Part shown: positions 22,301-31,925 of the stretch, piece after piece | Layout: each line of letters opens with the position of its first letter | How positions within the stretch are numbered: position 1 is the stretch's first letter | From: Talpa occidentalis | Lineage: Eukaryota > Chordata > Mammalia > Eulipotyphla > Talpidae | Length of the DNA stretch: 64,000 nt | NCBI RefSeq assembly: GCF_014898055.3 | Contig: NW_023600993.1 | Coordinates: forward strand, 12,812,714 to 12,876,713 | Reading direction: 5' to 3' | The notes under the pieces: generated by a model | The model's input: only the letters and a program-made list of their open reading frames with translations | Told to the model about the DNA's origin: nothing | Database searches by the model: none | Program-made: the position numbers and the translations under genes

Positions 22301-25300
22301 TTAGTTGTGCTTGCACAGATCTACCTGTGTTAAAATTCATAAACTGCACACCAAAAGGAAAAAAAGTTTATGATAAGGTGATTAAAAAAGCCTTAAATCA
22401 ATAGGGGCATAAAATACATATATATATTCTTGTGCTTTGCATGTCAAGCTGTGTGTTCAGAGCAACCCCAGGTGTGCCTTCACATTTCCATTGTAAATTT
22501 TCACCCCCTGACCTCCTCAGGCCCTCCTTTGATGAGGCCTCAGCCACCCCATTCCTTTTTTGCATTCTCTTTGGGTTTTCCACCCATCGCTGTGGCTCTA
22601 GACTGCGCCCTGAGTCTCTCAAAGATGCCACGGGAATGGGACCAGCCAAGAGTCCACGTGTCCTCAGACTTCAAGTGAGCTTAGCAAGCCTGCTCCCAGT
22701 GCCCCAAGCCCCCTCAGTTGTCAGCCCCCACGTGCCCTGGCCTGCTTCTGCTCGGTGGGCTCCCTGCTCGGTGTCATGCCTCATTGGCATTTTAATGAAG
22801 GAACTTACTCTTAGAGCGGTGGAAAATCTCCAGTGGCATCGCTTGAATGCACGTCCTAATTGTAGCGCCTGCTCCACTCTGCCCAGTGGGAGTTGCAAAC
22901 AGCCTTTATGAAGTCAGATTTTTCTTGGAACTGTTCTCAGGTGGCTATTTTCCTCCCGAGGATTGGTCTTATTAAGCTATTAGTGTGGACAATGGAGGCG
23001 CGTGAGTGTCTGGGTGGCAGCAGGCTGCTCCGCCGGGGCATGAGATGAAGTGCCATAAACGTCTTCCTTTATTTTATCTGCTTTGGCTGGAGCTCCTGTC
23101 AGGGCAAAGGGTAGGGACGGGACAGCCATTGTGTGCCGAGCTCCAGTTGCTGGGGAAAGGTGGTTTACTTCACAAGGAGAAAATCTATCCCCAAATGAGA
23201 TACATTTTGGAGTAACTGAAAGTAACGTCCTTAGCTCGCTTCCACGTCATACTGAAAGGACCGTGAGGCCTGTGTTCACACAACACTGGTCATTTCTGTT
23301 GACCAACAAAAGACAAAAGTGACTTTTGATTCCTTCCAGATGCTAGCAAATTAGAAGATAAGTCTACTGAAGATTACTTTGTCACTAAAGAGACGACAGA
23401 CTTCTTGAGTATTATCTTTCCCTGGGGCACATTTTCTTGCCAACTTTAGGGTTGGAGATAACTCTGGTTTCTAAAAGCAATAACTAAAGGCTGGGTTTGT
23501 TGTCATTTCTCTGTGTGCTGAAGATGACCACCGGAGGAAATAACTTCTCTTTCATTTACCCTTAGACTTTTCTGGAGAGAGAAGTTCCAGGCAGGCAAGG
23601 GGTGGGGGAGGGCTCAGGATGAAAGCCATTGTCATCCTTTGGCAGCGCCTCTTGTGTCTTAGATCCCCTCTTCAAGACTTGAAAGGAAGGAGCATTTCAA
23701 AGTGCTTGGGTAGCCTGTGTCGTGGTTCCTAGATTTTACTTATTCCTAGCAGAATGCTCCCTTGCTGCTAATTTCTTTTGTTAGAAATGAAAACCCACTT
23801 ACCATCCATCATGCAAAAATCTCCTGCATATTTGAAATAGTTAAGTTCAGACTTTTTCTTTTCCTTCAGAGAAAGGATTTCCATTCACTTAAAAGTTCTT
23901 TATCCAAAAGGACCCCGATGGTAAATTCAGATAATTTTCCTTTCCTTAGATTTTCTCTATGATTAACTTTTCTGAATTAAATTCATGTCAGAAAGTCCTT
24001 AATGCTTACCTGCCATGCAAGGTGCCAAGGTTGATTGCCATGTTTGGTCTTCAGAAAGCACATAGTCCGTTCTTCTTAGGAGGACGTTCATTTAGTTAAT
24101 TTATGTTGGGAACATGTAATCAAACAAACCTATGCTCTTAATAGAAATTTTTTTATTCCTATATTCTGTTAGTCCCAGGGAAGAAGGAAGCGGTCACTCC
24201 AGGTGCTTTTTCTTACACCACAGCCTCAATGACCAACATACCCTCTCTCTTAGAGCCTGATGCAGCGGGGAATCCCTCCGCTCTCCCCAGGGTGTCAGGC
24301 TTGGAAGATGGGCGGGAATGGTATGGTTACACATTTTCCAGATGCAGCAGCAGAGAAAAGGTGAAGTTAAGGGTCTGAGTGGATGTTACAGGGGCTGTGG
24401 TTAAAACCTAGCTTTTAGCTTCTAGATCAGTACAGTTTTCTCCAAACAGGTTCTCAACACTTTCTGAACCCTATCAGATCCAGTGCTTCCTTTCTAGAAC
24501 TGCCCTACAGTTAGTGTAATCAACACAAAAAAATTTTTGAAGATAACATAATGCTTACATGTTGTGCAAAGGAGAAAAAATGATTCATGATCAAAGACTG
24601 TATTTTGATACATGAAGTAATCAGATGACTGTTCCTCAGCTTGGGATCTCCATGAAAACACTTAAGATGCAGATGATACAAATTTTAGGCATGTTACCAA
24701 CTGGGAAATGGTTTTCCAGAACAGTGAACATGCTTGGAAACCTTCTGAATACAATAAAATACAATCTCCATAGTGCTGGCATTCTGGAAAACTGAGACAC
24801 TATAGATCCATGCAAAGAGCACTGTGAGTCTTTTGTAAAACGAGTTAGGGTCTGGTCTCATGTCATTACAAAGCATTTTCCACCCATATGATGGCCCCTG
24901 GGTCATTCAGAAGTCTGTGCATTACAGGTAACGGGGTGCTGTTAACCCCACTCTCTGAGTCAACACCCTGACACGCCCTCCTGAGTTCTGTGCAGTGCAC
25001 ACTCCCCCTGTGGCTGATGCCAAGCTCCATGCAGAAACTGGCTCACAAAATTCCTGTACATTTTACATCTCCTGCCCTTTCAATGCCAATTGGGTTCCCC
25101 AAATTCCTGTGACAATAAAAAAAGTGTCACCGCCCATTTCCACAACATCCCTTCAGGGTGTGAGAACCAGTGCATTTAGCAGCTAGTAGTTGCTTTGCCT
25201 GGATGGGGTGTACCTGGATGGGGTGTGCCTTGGAACAGAAGCCTCTGGCTGCCTGTTCTTGCTGCTCTGGGGGGAAGCAGGCTGTCGTGAACAGGCCCAC

Positions 25301-27690
25301 AGTGCCCAATCCCCTCAGCCCTGCCGAGCCCAGGGCAGCCTCCATGGAATGACAGTTGCCCCCTCCTGCCTGTCAGCTCGGGGGCTTCGATCAGAACACC
25401 AGCGTGCCACTCAGGAAACCCATACTTCAGAACTGTCTGTGAGTCCCTTGGCACCTTCCACAACCCAGGGCATCGCCTAAGAAGTTAGCAGGTGGCAGAC
25501 GTACTGAAGCGAGTCTGCTATGCTTCATACCCCAGTGGCTGCAGTGGGATCACAGAGGCGGAGTCGCAAATGGCCTCTATAATGGACAAGTGGGAGCAAT
25601 TCCCAGGGCCCAGAGAAAACTGAGAGCAAGCTGTAAAAATAGCCCTAAATACTGGCACCAGTGCGGGAGGTGGACGCAGTCGGGTTTACGGGAGAGGAGC
25701 GGGGGGCAGAAGACCTGCACTAAGGACGCCTTCTTTCCTGCCTCAGTGTGCACTTGACTCCGAAGTTGCCGTGAGAGTGGGCGGAGAGTTCTACTTTGAC
25801 CCTCAGCCTGCAGATGCCTCTAGAAACCTGGTGTTGATTGCAGGAGGCGTCGGGATTAACCCTCTGCTTTCCATCCTGCGGCATTGGGCAGATCTGCACC
25901 GAGAGTGGGTGGACGGAGGAAGGGGGTGTGAGATGGGAGTGGTGAGACTCTTCTACAGCGCCAGGGACACCAGCGAACTCCTGTTTCAGGTAAGGGCGGA
26001 AGGGACGTTTCAGAGTCTGCTCCGAGCAGCCCCGCGAATGGCAGTCACTGTCCGGGGAACTTTCTTCTCGCAGTCCCGTCCTGCCTGCAGTAGTTCTCAA
26101 CAAAAGACCTGCCAAGGCTTAATCATGTTGAAGTGAGAATGAACCAACACAGCTTACCCAGGACCATGAAACCAACGAGGGGGGAGGAGGCTCCCCAGAA
26201 GCGACAGAATAAGGGCACGCTTGGGGGGCTTGACTCCAGACGTGAGTGAACAGAAGCCACTACAGCCCCGAGATTCCTTAAAGAGTCAAGAGCCGGGGGT
26301 GGGGGTGGGGGTCTTGTGTTCCAAGAGTAGGTGACTCCCCATAGTTTGGACCCAGCTGGGTCACCGAAACCCCCCCAGTCGCATCTGTGGAGACTAAGTC
26401 CACGTGAGGGAGAGGCTTTCACTCTGGGTGGGTGTGCAGCTGCAGAGATGAACAAAAGAACAGAAACAGTTAAAAGACACAACTGTGGTCAGTGAAACTG
26501 CTGCCTAATTGCCAATAGGCGAGAAAAAGGGAAAAAGAAAAAAACTCCCGGAGAGTTAGTAATATGCTTGTTAGCATATTCAGATTTCAATTAAAGCCAA
26601 ATAGCCCTCTGTGCTCTGAACGCTCTGGCCTGCTCGGCTGCAAACAATATCCCTCTGAGTGGAGAGCAGGAGCAGCAGACGTGTGCGGAATGGGAGTCGA
26701 GTCCGCGTCGGTGGCTGTGCACATCTGTTCTGGTTTTTTTTTTAAATTGTCTTGTGACCAAATATGTTTGACATTCCAGAAAAATATCCTCGATTTAGTA
26801 AATGAATTTCCTCAGAAGATTGCATGCAGTTTGCATGTTACAAAACAGACTACACAAATCAGCGCCGAACTCAAGCCATACATCACTGGTGAGTCCCCCG
26901 AAGATATGGTGACTGTCTCCTCCAAGGTATTTGGGGGACCTGCCAGTGGGTTGAGTCGATGTTTTATTGTTGGGAGTTGCTTGGCTGGGAATTCCACTAC
27001 CTGGGGAATTGAGCGATGATTCATCATGGAGAAAGAAGGAGAGATTTAGTCAGACTGACTTACTATACACAGGTTTCCTGCTGCCCGTATTAAAAATTTA
27101 TTTTCCACATTTGCGTCATCACTATAGGATGCATACAAAGAATTTATATTCCGGCTTTGACTGAAGCGATTCCATTTGCCATGAATGGTAACTTAAATTA
27201 CTCATGGTTTCTCCTGCTTGGAAGGATTTTTCATAAACCAGTTTATTTACTTTGCTGAAGGCAGTTTTGAATCTTTAGCGAGGACTAGTGTGCTAGCTGG
27301 CCCTGTCTGAAGAGGGCATTATGATGAACCTCCCACTTTGCCAGCTCTAAGTTTAAGAAACCTCTAGATGCACTCTCTGCTTGAGTCTGACCCCAGATGC
27401 TAACAAGAGCCATGTACATGGCAAGACACCCCGAGCTCGACTTACCAAAAATAAACATTGTCGCTGAGTTGTGGTCAGGCCTTCAGTACAAACATGTCTG
27501 ACTTAATTTGATGTTTATTCTGTTTTTTTTGGTAGAAGGAAGAATAACAGAGAAGGAGATAAGAGATCATATTTCAAAAGAGACTTTGTTCTATATTTGT
27601 GGCCCACCTCCGATGACAGACTTCTTCTCCAAGCAACTAGAAAAGAGCCATGTTCCAAAAGAGCACATTTGCTTTGAGAAGTGGTGGTAG
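4591..27690 (+). CDS. OXNAD1: OXNAD1, oxidoreductase NAD-binding domain protein (complete, 7 coding exons, 310 aa)
   Basis: Predicted mitochondrial oxidoreductase of the ferredoxin-NADP reductase-like superfamily; its substrate is not established. Coding exons: 4591-4703, 4976-5039, 14046-14152, 19864-20005, 25747-25989, 26780-26888, 27536-27690. All junctions are GT-AG and phases are consistent. The total is 310 residues; I recall 312 for human. The N-terminus ([12 protein letters not shown], several Arg, no acidic residue in the first 37) resembles a mitochondrial presequence. The FAD-lobe motif is [11 protein letters not shown] (105-115). The NAD-lobe motifs are [10 protein letters not shown] (175-184) and [10 protein letters not shown] (281-290), and the protein ends EKWW. 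In GGFS the arginine of the usual flavin-binding RxYS motif is absent. The start ATG lies 8 nt after a splice acceptor, so at least one 5' non-coding exon is upstream, in the promoter shared with DPH3. No frameshift or stop interrupts the gene. Confidence 0.95.
4976..5039 (+). CDS. OXNAD1: OXNAD1 coding exon 2 (residues 38-59)
   Basis: The acceptor TTAAAG ends at 4975 and the donor is CAGGAG|GTTTGT, a weak +3 position. It encodes [21 protein letters not shown], a basic stretch; the opening VKSKRKTDH block closely matches the human protein. The exon is 64 nt and ends in phase 0. Confidence 0.9.
5611..5893 (-). repeat. tRNA-derived SINE copy 1 (T+ class tail)
   Basis: In minus orientation it begins GGGGCCTCCCCGGTAGCGCAG, a tRNA-like head. 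It contains a B-box-like GGTTCGATCCC and ends AATAAATAAATCTTAAAAAA. It is flanked by a 17-bp target duplication, TGTTAAGGTTTCTTTTT (5599-5615) and TGTTAAGATTTCTTTTT (5894-5910), with one mismatch. It shares its body with the copies at 28190, 34921, 35401 and 55288. Confidence 0.85.
5975..6205 (+). mobile_element. hAT-type non-autonomous DNA transposon remnant
   Basis: It carries the diagnostic run TGTAAAGGGCCAGATAGTGT..TTAGGCTTGCGGGGCC, then CAATAAAACATGCTTTACC, and ends near TTGCCAATCCCTGAG, the order of the common eutherian MER family with this core. No coding capacity. Confidence 0.7.
7531..7584 (+). repeat. (GT)n / (GTGC)n microsatellite
   Basis: Interrupted GT repeat with GC steps (GTGTGTGCGTGC...). 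Simple sequence in an intron. Confidence 0.9.
7600..8170 (+). repeat. Ancient LTR-like interspersed repeat
   Basis: It contains phrases found in an old, common eutherian repeat: TTTGCTAGAGCAGCTTACAG, GAAGCTCCTGGAACC and ATCACATGGTTGG. I recognise the pattern but cannot name the family safely. No intact coding region. Confidence 0.4.
8270..8435 (+). repeat. LINE/L1 3'-end fragment (old L1M type)
   Basis: It contains GAACCTGGGTCATGGGTACAT...ATTCATTATGCTATTTTTACTACTTTTGTGTATATTTGAAAT in the order seen at the 3' end of old L1M elements; short pieces are cited from within 8345-8425. Only the tail end is present. Confidence 0.5.
8487..8535 (+). repeat. Two-unit tandem duplication (24-25 bp)
   Basis: GGAATAAAAAGTTTAAGCTG at 8487 is repeated as GGAAATAAAAAGTTTCAGCC from 8511, with three differences over the unit. 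A small local duplication. Confidence 0.8.
8975..9135 (+). repeat. MIR SINE
   Basis: Core pattern: TTGCCACTTAGAGGCTG, CCTCAGTTTTCTCATG, TAGGGTTGTTGTGAAGATTG and GTGAGCACTATATA. Confidence 0.8.
10261..10540 (+). repeat. Complex (TG)n/(TA)n/(TATG)n microsatellite
   Basis: About 280 bp of nearly pure alternating purine-pyrimidine sequence: (TG)n, then (TA)n, then mixed TATGTATG, then CTATATA blocks with inverted repeats, ending in (AT)n. Several open frames across it encode only low-complexity Tyr/Ile/Val/Cys runs and are not genes. Confidence 0.92.
11115..11340 (+). repeat. MIR SINE
   Basis: CGGGCTTGAACCCTGACTCAGCC, CTTGAGCAAGTGACTAAACC and TTTCCTCATCTGCAGAATGG appear in MIR order (pieces of 11118-11210), and the tail runs to TTGGCTGTTGTTACT. 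Confidence 0.85.
12035..12250 (-). repeat. MIR SINE (antisense)
   Basis: Reverse-orientation MIR: ACTCACTGTGGGCCAGCA, AAGTGCTTTGCATGTATTAT and GAGTCACATGGCTGGTAGTA. Confidence 0.85.
13130..13400 (+). repeat. LINE/L1 ORF2 3' fragment
   Basis: Contains CAATTCATAGCAGCTGGGA, CCAAATGTCCATCTGTAGC, TTATTATTCAGCCATAAGG and GCCAGAGTGACAAATACTG, in the order of the 3' end of L1 ORF2. Truncated and frameshifted. Confidence 0.75.
14046..14152 (+). CDS. OXNAD1: OXNAD1 coding exon 3 (residues 60-95, start of FAD lobe)
   Basis: The acceptor GGCTCTAG ends at 14045 and the donor is CAGTG|GTGAGT. It encodes [20 protein letters not shown] and on to FKAGQW, the first strands of the FNR-like barrel. AGQ-W corresponds to the flavoprotein 'F-x-A-G-Q' signature. 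Trp95 is split TG|G across the intron. A 9-kb intron separates it from exon 2. Confidence 0.93.
14996..15025 (+). repeat. Perfect 15-bp tandem duplication
   Basis: TGTGATAATAGCAAG at 14996-15010 is repeated exactly at 15011-15025. This suggests a recent replication-slippage event. Confidence 0.9.
16351..16377 (+). repeat. (CA)n microsatellite
   Basis: About 13 CA units, uninterrupted. Confidence 0.95.
18580..19825 (-). repeat. LINE/L1 remnant, antisense, up to the OXNAD1 exon 4 acceptor
   Basis: In plus-strand order it reads the complement of an L1M-type 3' UTR and ORF2: TAAAACTCACCCATTTAAAG, a CACATTTTGTTTACACAGCA-like block, TTTCATTTCTCTTGGGTTTA, TTTTACAATCCCACCAGGAT, TGTCTATTGAGATGATCGTG, and finally GTGATGCTGTCCCCTTTCAC and CTAGTCTGGCTAAAAG-like sequence. 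It has many small indels and no coding capacity. Its right end lies about 40 bp before the exon acceptor. Confidence 0.8.
19864..20005 (+). CDS. OXNAD1: OXNAD1 coding exon 4 (FAD-lobe motif, residues 95-142)
   Basis: The acceptor CCTTCCTTTCAG ends at 19863 and the donor is AATCAG|GTGAGC. It encodes [20 protein letters not shown] followed by a Leu/Glu-rich strand ending WIHNQ. It contains the putative flavin-contact motif. The intron upstream is an antisense L1 remnant ending only about 40 bp before the acceptor. Confidence 0.94.
21733..22400 (+). repeat. LINE/L1 ORF2 fragment
   Basis: Ordered L1 ORF2 landmarks: ATTCACGCAATTGCATGAAAG, ATAGTATGTCCATGGATGAG, AAGCTGTAATAATCAAAACAG, AGATCAATGGAACAGAATAA and GTCATTTGATTTTTGACAAA. 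It has frameshifts and stops throughout. A run of A precedes it at 21721-21733. Confidence 0.85.
22091..22122. repeat. Palindromic (GT)n-GCGC-(CA)n tract
   Basis: GTGTGTGTGCGCACACACAC is a perfect inverted repeat around GCGC and continues as (CA)n. It lies inside the L1 fragment. Confidence 0.9.
25747..25989 (+). CDS. OXNAD1: OXNAD1 coding exon 5 (NAD-binding lobe, residues 143-223)
   Basis: The acceptor GCCTCAG ends at 25746 and the donor is TTTCAG|GTAAGG. It encodes 81 codons with no phase change. It contains [11 protein letters not shown] and the dinucleotide loop [19 protein letters not shown] (170-188). The segment [17 protein letters not shown] is noticeably different from the human loop, while the flanking strands are conserved. 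Confidence 0.94.
25990..26779 (+). other. OXNAD1: OXNAD1 intron between coding exons 5 and 6
   Basis: A 790-bp intron containing a short G-rich run (GGGGGTGGGGGTGGGGGTC, 26295-26313). No repeat family recognised. Confidence 0.8.
26780..26888 (+). CDS. OXNAD1: OXNAD1 coding exon 6 (residues 224-260)
   Basis: The acceptor ACATTCCAG ends at 26779 and the donor is CACTG|GTGAGT. It encodes [20 protein letters not shown] and on to LKPYIT, a helix and strand of the NAD lobe. The exon is 109 nt and leaves one base, completed to Glu260 by the next exon. Confidence 0.93.
26889..27535 (+). other. OXNAD1: OXNAD1 last intron
   Basis: A 647-bp intron. No gene, RNA gene or repeat recognised. Confidence 0.85.
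27536..27690 (+). CDS. OXNAD1: OXNAD1 last coding exon (residues 260-310 and stop)
   Basis: The acceptor TTTTTTTTGGTAG ends at 27535. It encodes [20 protein letters not shown], then [10 protein letters not shown], and ends at FEKWW with TAG at 27688-27690. CGPPPM is the diagnostic C-terminal NAD(P)-site signature of FNR-like reductases. Confidence 0.95.
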
Positions 27691-28085
27691 GGAGCAGGCA
27701 GAGGTAGAAAGGAGCCAGATTTGAGGCCCAGCCTGGACGGAAAATGTTATCTGACTCATGGCAAGGGGAACTTAACCTGTGTTCAATCTTATTTGATAAG
27801 ACTAAGTGACCAGCTGGATGAGAAAAGCAAAGCCAGCTGACAGACTTGAGTGAAACTATTTTTTACTGTATTGGCTTTATTTTTTTAATCACTATTTGAT
27901 TATCTCATGAATGTGCCTCAAATTGGTCATACAGATTTTCTTTCCCATTAGGGAAAAAGATGATATATGCTTACACTTAATGATGTGAAAGGTAGTTTTG
28001 CGTATGAAATGGAGCTTATTTTTAAATTATTTGACAGTAACCTGTATCTCTCCGTTCAATAAACATAATTTCTAACACAAAGCCT
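27691..28085 (+). other. OXNAD1: OXNAD1 3' UTR
   Basis: AT-rich tail following the stop codon, about 390 nt, ending just after the AATAAA signal. The exact cleavage base is not visible; it is placed 15-25 nt after the signal. Confidence 0.8.
28058..28063 (+). terminator. OXNAD1: OXNAD1 polyadenylation signal AATAAA
   Basis: A canonical AATAAA lies about 370 nt after the OXNAD1 stop, in an AT-rich context. A T-rich stretch follows within 50 nt (TTCTTTGTATTT), as expected of a downstream element. Confidence 0.8.
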
Positions 28086-28189
28086 TTGAAAATTCTTTGT
28101 ATTTAATGTCATGGTAAGCTTTTACTGTGGCCTGCAGCCTTGCTTCTTTGAACCTTCAAAGTTGGGTTTGGAAATAGAAAATTGTTAGG

Positions 28190-28456
28190 AATTGGGTCCT
28201 CCCTGGTAGTGCAAGGGGTTTAAGCCTCAGCACTATGAAGCTGTCCACAGCCACTGCAGCACGAGTTCGATTCCCGGCCTGGGAGCTACCCACATGGCAC
28301 AGCAGACCTCTCCTGTCTCCCCGCTGCTCCCCTCAGCAGTGTACTTCAGTCACTCCACCTGTTCTGCTCCCCACTCTGTTTGGTGAATGCTCTCACCCCT
28401 GCACCCCTGGCCTATACCCCAGCTCTTATATGCATAAATAAATTGATAAAAAAAAA
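28190..28456 (+). repeat. tRNA-derived SINE copy 2
   Basis: The head is GGGTCCTCCCTGGTAGTGCA, with B-box GAGTTCGATTCCCGG and tail TATGCATAAATAAATTGATAAAA. It is flanked by a perfect 14-bp target duplication AGAAAATTGTTAGG (28176-28189 and 28457-28470). Confidence 0.9.
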
Positions 28457-29059
28457 AGAAAATTGTTAGGGAAAAGGCTTTGGGGGACTGAAGTGTTAGT
28501 AAATATCCTAAGTGTGTATCCTGACGAATTGTTCACTTTTCCATGAAGCTCTTTCTTTGTTCTGTGTCTGGGCTGCCTGCCTCGGTGCTGCCTGTAGGGG
28601 CATATCTTGTCTGGGGCGAAGGTGCTGGGGACCACTGTGCTCCACTGAGTCTGCCTCCGATGGTGGCAGGCAGGCTGGGTCTTGTCCAAATCTTGCTGCT
28701 TTGCTTTTTATTTGGTTGCTTTTTCAGGGTTGGTCCTGGGGCATGGTTGTTGAATGACAAAGAGGACAACTAATTTTTACGTCCTAGCTAACCTGTAACC
28801 TTCATGCAGGTTACATGATACATAATACGTGCTTAACAAATATTTGTCATGCCAATGAAAGACTACAGACCTAATGCTTTAGATTCGGATTCAAGATTGT
28901 TTTCGCAAGACTGTGTCATATGTGGAGTGATATCTTTCAGTCATGTGAGGAAGCACATAATAACCAATTGTCCATTTATAGTGTTTCTTCTTGTGCCATG
29001 AGACCCTTCAGAGACTCTTCTCAAAAGACTTTACGCTGACTTCTTCTAGAGGATGACAA

Positions 29060-29125
29060 ATCAGTTAACTCTTACTAATTGAGCACCTACTATGTGCAGT
29101 CAACTGTGCTCAAAACTTGAAGATA
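29060..29125 (-). repeat. MIR-like fragment (antisense)
   Basis: ATTGAGCACCTACTATGTGC followed by CAACTGTGCTCAAAAC, the characteristic MIR/MIR3 end. Confidence 0.6.
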
Positions 29126-31774
29126 GGAAAGTATAAAGTAGAGATTATCTTCAGCAAGTTAAATACTTTGCAGAACTATTTTTTTTTTATGAAGCTAAAG
29201 AGTGATACAATCTATCTTCTAGAAGTATGTTGCATACCGTGAACTTGTCAATAAGACTGAAGTGGAAATGCTTTGGGGAAAAGAAAGTTTTCTGTAACTG
29301 TCACTGGTTGAAAACTGCAGACATTGGGTGACTGGGTGAAACTGGAGTGGTGGTTCCTGTGGGCGGAGGGGCAGGAGGGGGTGGTGGGAGAGGTACCCAG
29401 GCTCCCGAAACAGTGCCCAGGAGAATTGTTAGGACTGGAGGCATAGCCGAGGTGTGTGTACATGGGTGCGTGCAAGTGCAAATGTGGGCATGCATGCAGC
29501 GACCATCAACCAATATCTGATGTCACGTGACTCTGTCAGGGAGGGGTGGGGGCGTAGTTTCCTTTCTGATGGAAAAACAGCAATTTCCTTCATTCCTGGG
29601 TATTGCAGACGATCGCATGTTGATAATTTAACCTGAGAGCTGTTATTTCATTTTAAATGAAACTTGAAGTATACTGTTCTCATCTTGGAGAAATAGTCAG
29701 ATGTCTTGTCTTTCCTAACACGCGCCTGCACAGCAAGCGTGGAGATGACATATGAAGATACCCACTAACCCACCGTCTAACCACATGCATTTTAAAATGT
29801 TTTGTGTTCAGGAATCCAGACATTCCTAGTTGGTGAGCAACTACCTGGATCCAATCTATTCTGAGTTCTTTAAAATCCCTGCTGGAGCCCATTAGCCTGT
29901 CTCATCCCTTCCTGTCTCCATGGACTCAGCCTTGGGCGTGTCCCAGAATCTTCCACTCACAGGTGGGCTCTACAGAACACCCCATTGCCGGAGCATTTAG
30001 TTCATGAGAAGCTATTTTGTTTTAATCCAACTAGGCCTCTCTGTTGTTAGATACTCTAGGGACCTAGAAAGAAGACTGGAGAATGAGACAAAAATTGGTT
30101 GGCTGGGTAGAATATGGAAAGTTCCTGGCTCCGGGCATCAGGAGACCTAAAGGTTCCTTTTCCACAACTTGCTTCCTACGGGACTCGCTGCTCCTGTCTC
30201 TCTAACCTGCTGTTCTTATCTGTCAAATAGATAAGACCAAGGCATTTAAAAACCACTTGCCGCTTTCCCGTTCTATAATTTCATGAAGGGAAAACAGGCC
30301 TCAGAGATCGAGGGGAATTGAGGTTGACCGTTCTGATGAGGAATGACTAAGGAGAGTCTCAACTGTCTTGAGGTATTTGATTGATTGTTGCAGGGACTGT
30401 TGTTTGCATCCCCAAATGTTGACAGAATCAGGAGAAATTGCCTTGGACTGAAGCAAGGGAAAAGTTTGCTTTGATATAGAGGACTTTGGGACTACGCTGC
30501 TGATTTAATCATGGAGTTGGGGCCCAAGAGAAAGGGTGGATTCACCATTAATAAGAAAGAAAACTGACAGCATTTGCCTATGAGGCTGGACTGGACAGGG
30601 CTGAATTGGTAGTTCTCCAGCTTAGTTTTAGACAGTTATTAATTAGGCATTTTGTGAATTTAGAAACTGGAAGGCTGGCTGGTGGCCCTTTTGAGATGAT
30701 TTTTTTTTTGTTCTTTTCATTGAAAAATCAATGAGAGTTTCCCAGGACGGACAGTTCATGAACACAGAGGCCCAGCGCAGGACACATTCTGATAAGTGAA
30801 ATATATTTCATACCGGCATTAATCCTTTATATTATTTAGGGGAGCAGAAACATCCAAAGTCATACTGAGCATAATGCCTGCTGAGCCCTGCATTTAAGCA
30901 CAGAAGTGTAAGTCTTATGAAATTACTTACAGGGGAAAACCTGTTCTCACCAGTCAGCCAGCGTGGGATCAGTGTGGTTGAGCCATCTCTGGAGGGAACG
31001 TGTGTCTCCGTTTTGGGGGCACAGCTCCCATAGCTGCAGGCATGGCTGTGACTGCTAGCAGCACCGTGGAATCATCTGGAGGCAGAACTGAAGCTGTAGC
31101 CCTCAGACCCAAGACAGACAGTTTCCTTGGCACAACCACAGACCTTCCTGTGTGATCCTCTTCTCTCCCCCAAAGCTAAAGGCAGTTCTTTGAGTCTGAA
31201 GAAAGATTTCAAGACTTAGGTTTCAGTAACTTTGTAGAGTAGTATTGAATTCGAATTCAACCCTGACAACAATCCATGAGAGAAGTTCTAGAAAAATCCC
31301 AAACAGTGGCAGTATCCCTGGAATATTTATGACTCTGAGTAATGCCTTTGAGGACAATACTCTGTTTCTGGAATGGCTGGTACTGTCACTCTCCAATCAA
31401 TTGTAAAACCTGATCAATGTGCTAAAATGACTCTTAAATCTGCCTCCCTCTCCACCGAGGTGCCAGCCACCAGCAGTCCCCACCTGGACTAAAGCCCTGG
31501 CCGAGCTTGCATCTCTGCACTCCTGTTGGCCCCCTACCACGTGTCTTGTGTAGCAGCCAGTGAGATCTAAAAAGGCAAACCCAGTGTCACTGCCCTGCTT
31601 GAATCTGATGGATGACTTCCCATCAGGCCTTCCATGACCGTAACTCTGCGGACCAGAGTTCAGGGGGCCCACCCCATCTGTAACCTCACTGCTACTGCTT
31701 TGTGCCCCCCTCACCCTCACACACACTCTGCAAACCTGCCTGCACTCCATTTCCTTTCAGTTCTTACTCCTCGT

Positions 31775-31925
31775 CACCGCTGTGCACAGACCATACTCCA
31801 AGCACTTTGCACAGGTGTCAGTACATCTCACTCAGTTATTACCGCCATTTTACAGATGAGGCAACTGAGGCACAGGGGGTTCTGCCACTTGCCCAGGCCT
31901 CACACCCGGCGCCTGGCAGAGGATT
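31775..31925 (-). repeat. MIR SINE (antisense)
   Basis: CCAAGCACTTTGCACAGG, CCGCCATTTTACAGATGAG, GCAACTGAGGCACAGGG and CACTTGCCCAGGCCTCACAC. Confidence 0.85.

Larger units (their letters stand above)
20006..25746 (+). other. OXNAD1: OXNAD1 intron between coding exons 4 and 5
   Basis: A 5.7-kb intron. It holds a poly-C run (20123-20137), an L1 ORF2 fragment (21733-22400) with an embedded palindromic GT/CA tract (22091-22122), and otherwise unassigned sequence. No exon, RNA gene or clear repeat was seen in 20140-21720 or 22450-25740. Confidence 0.7.
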
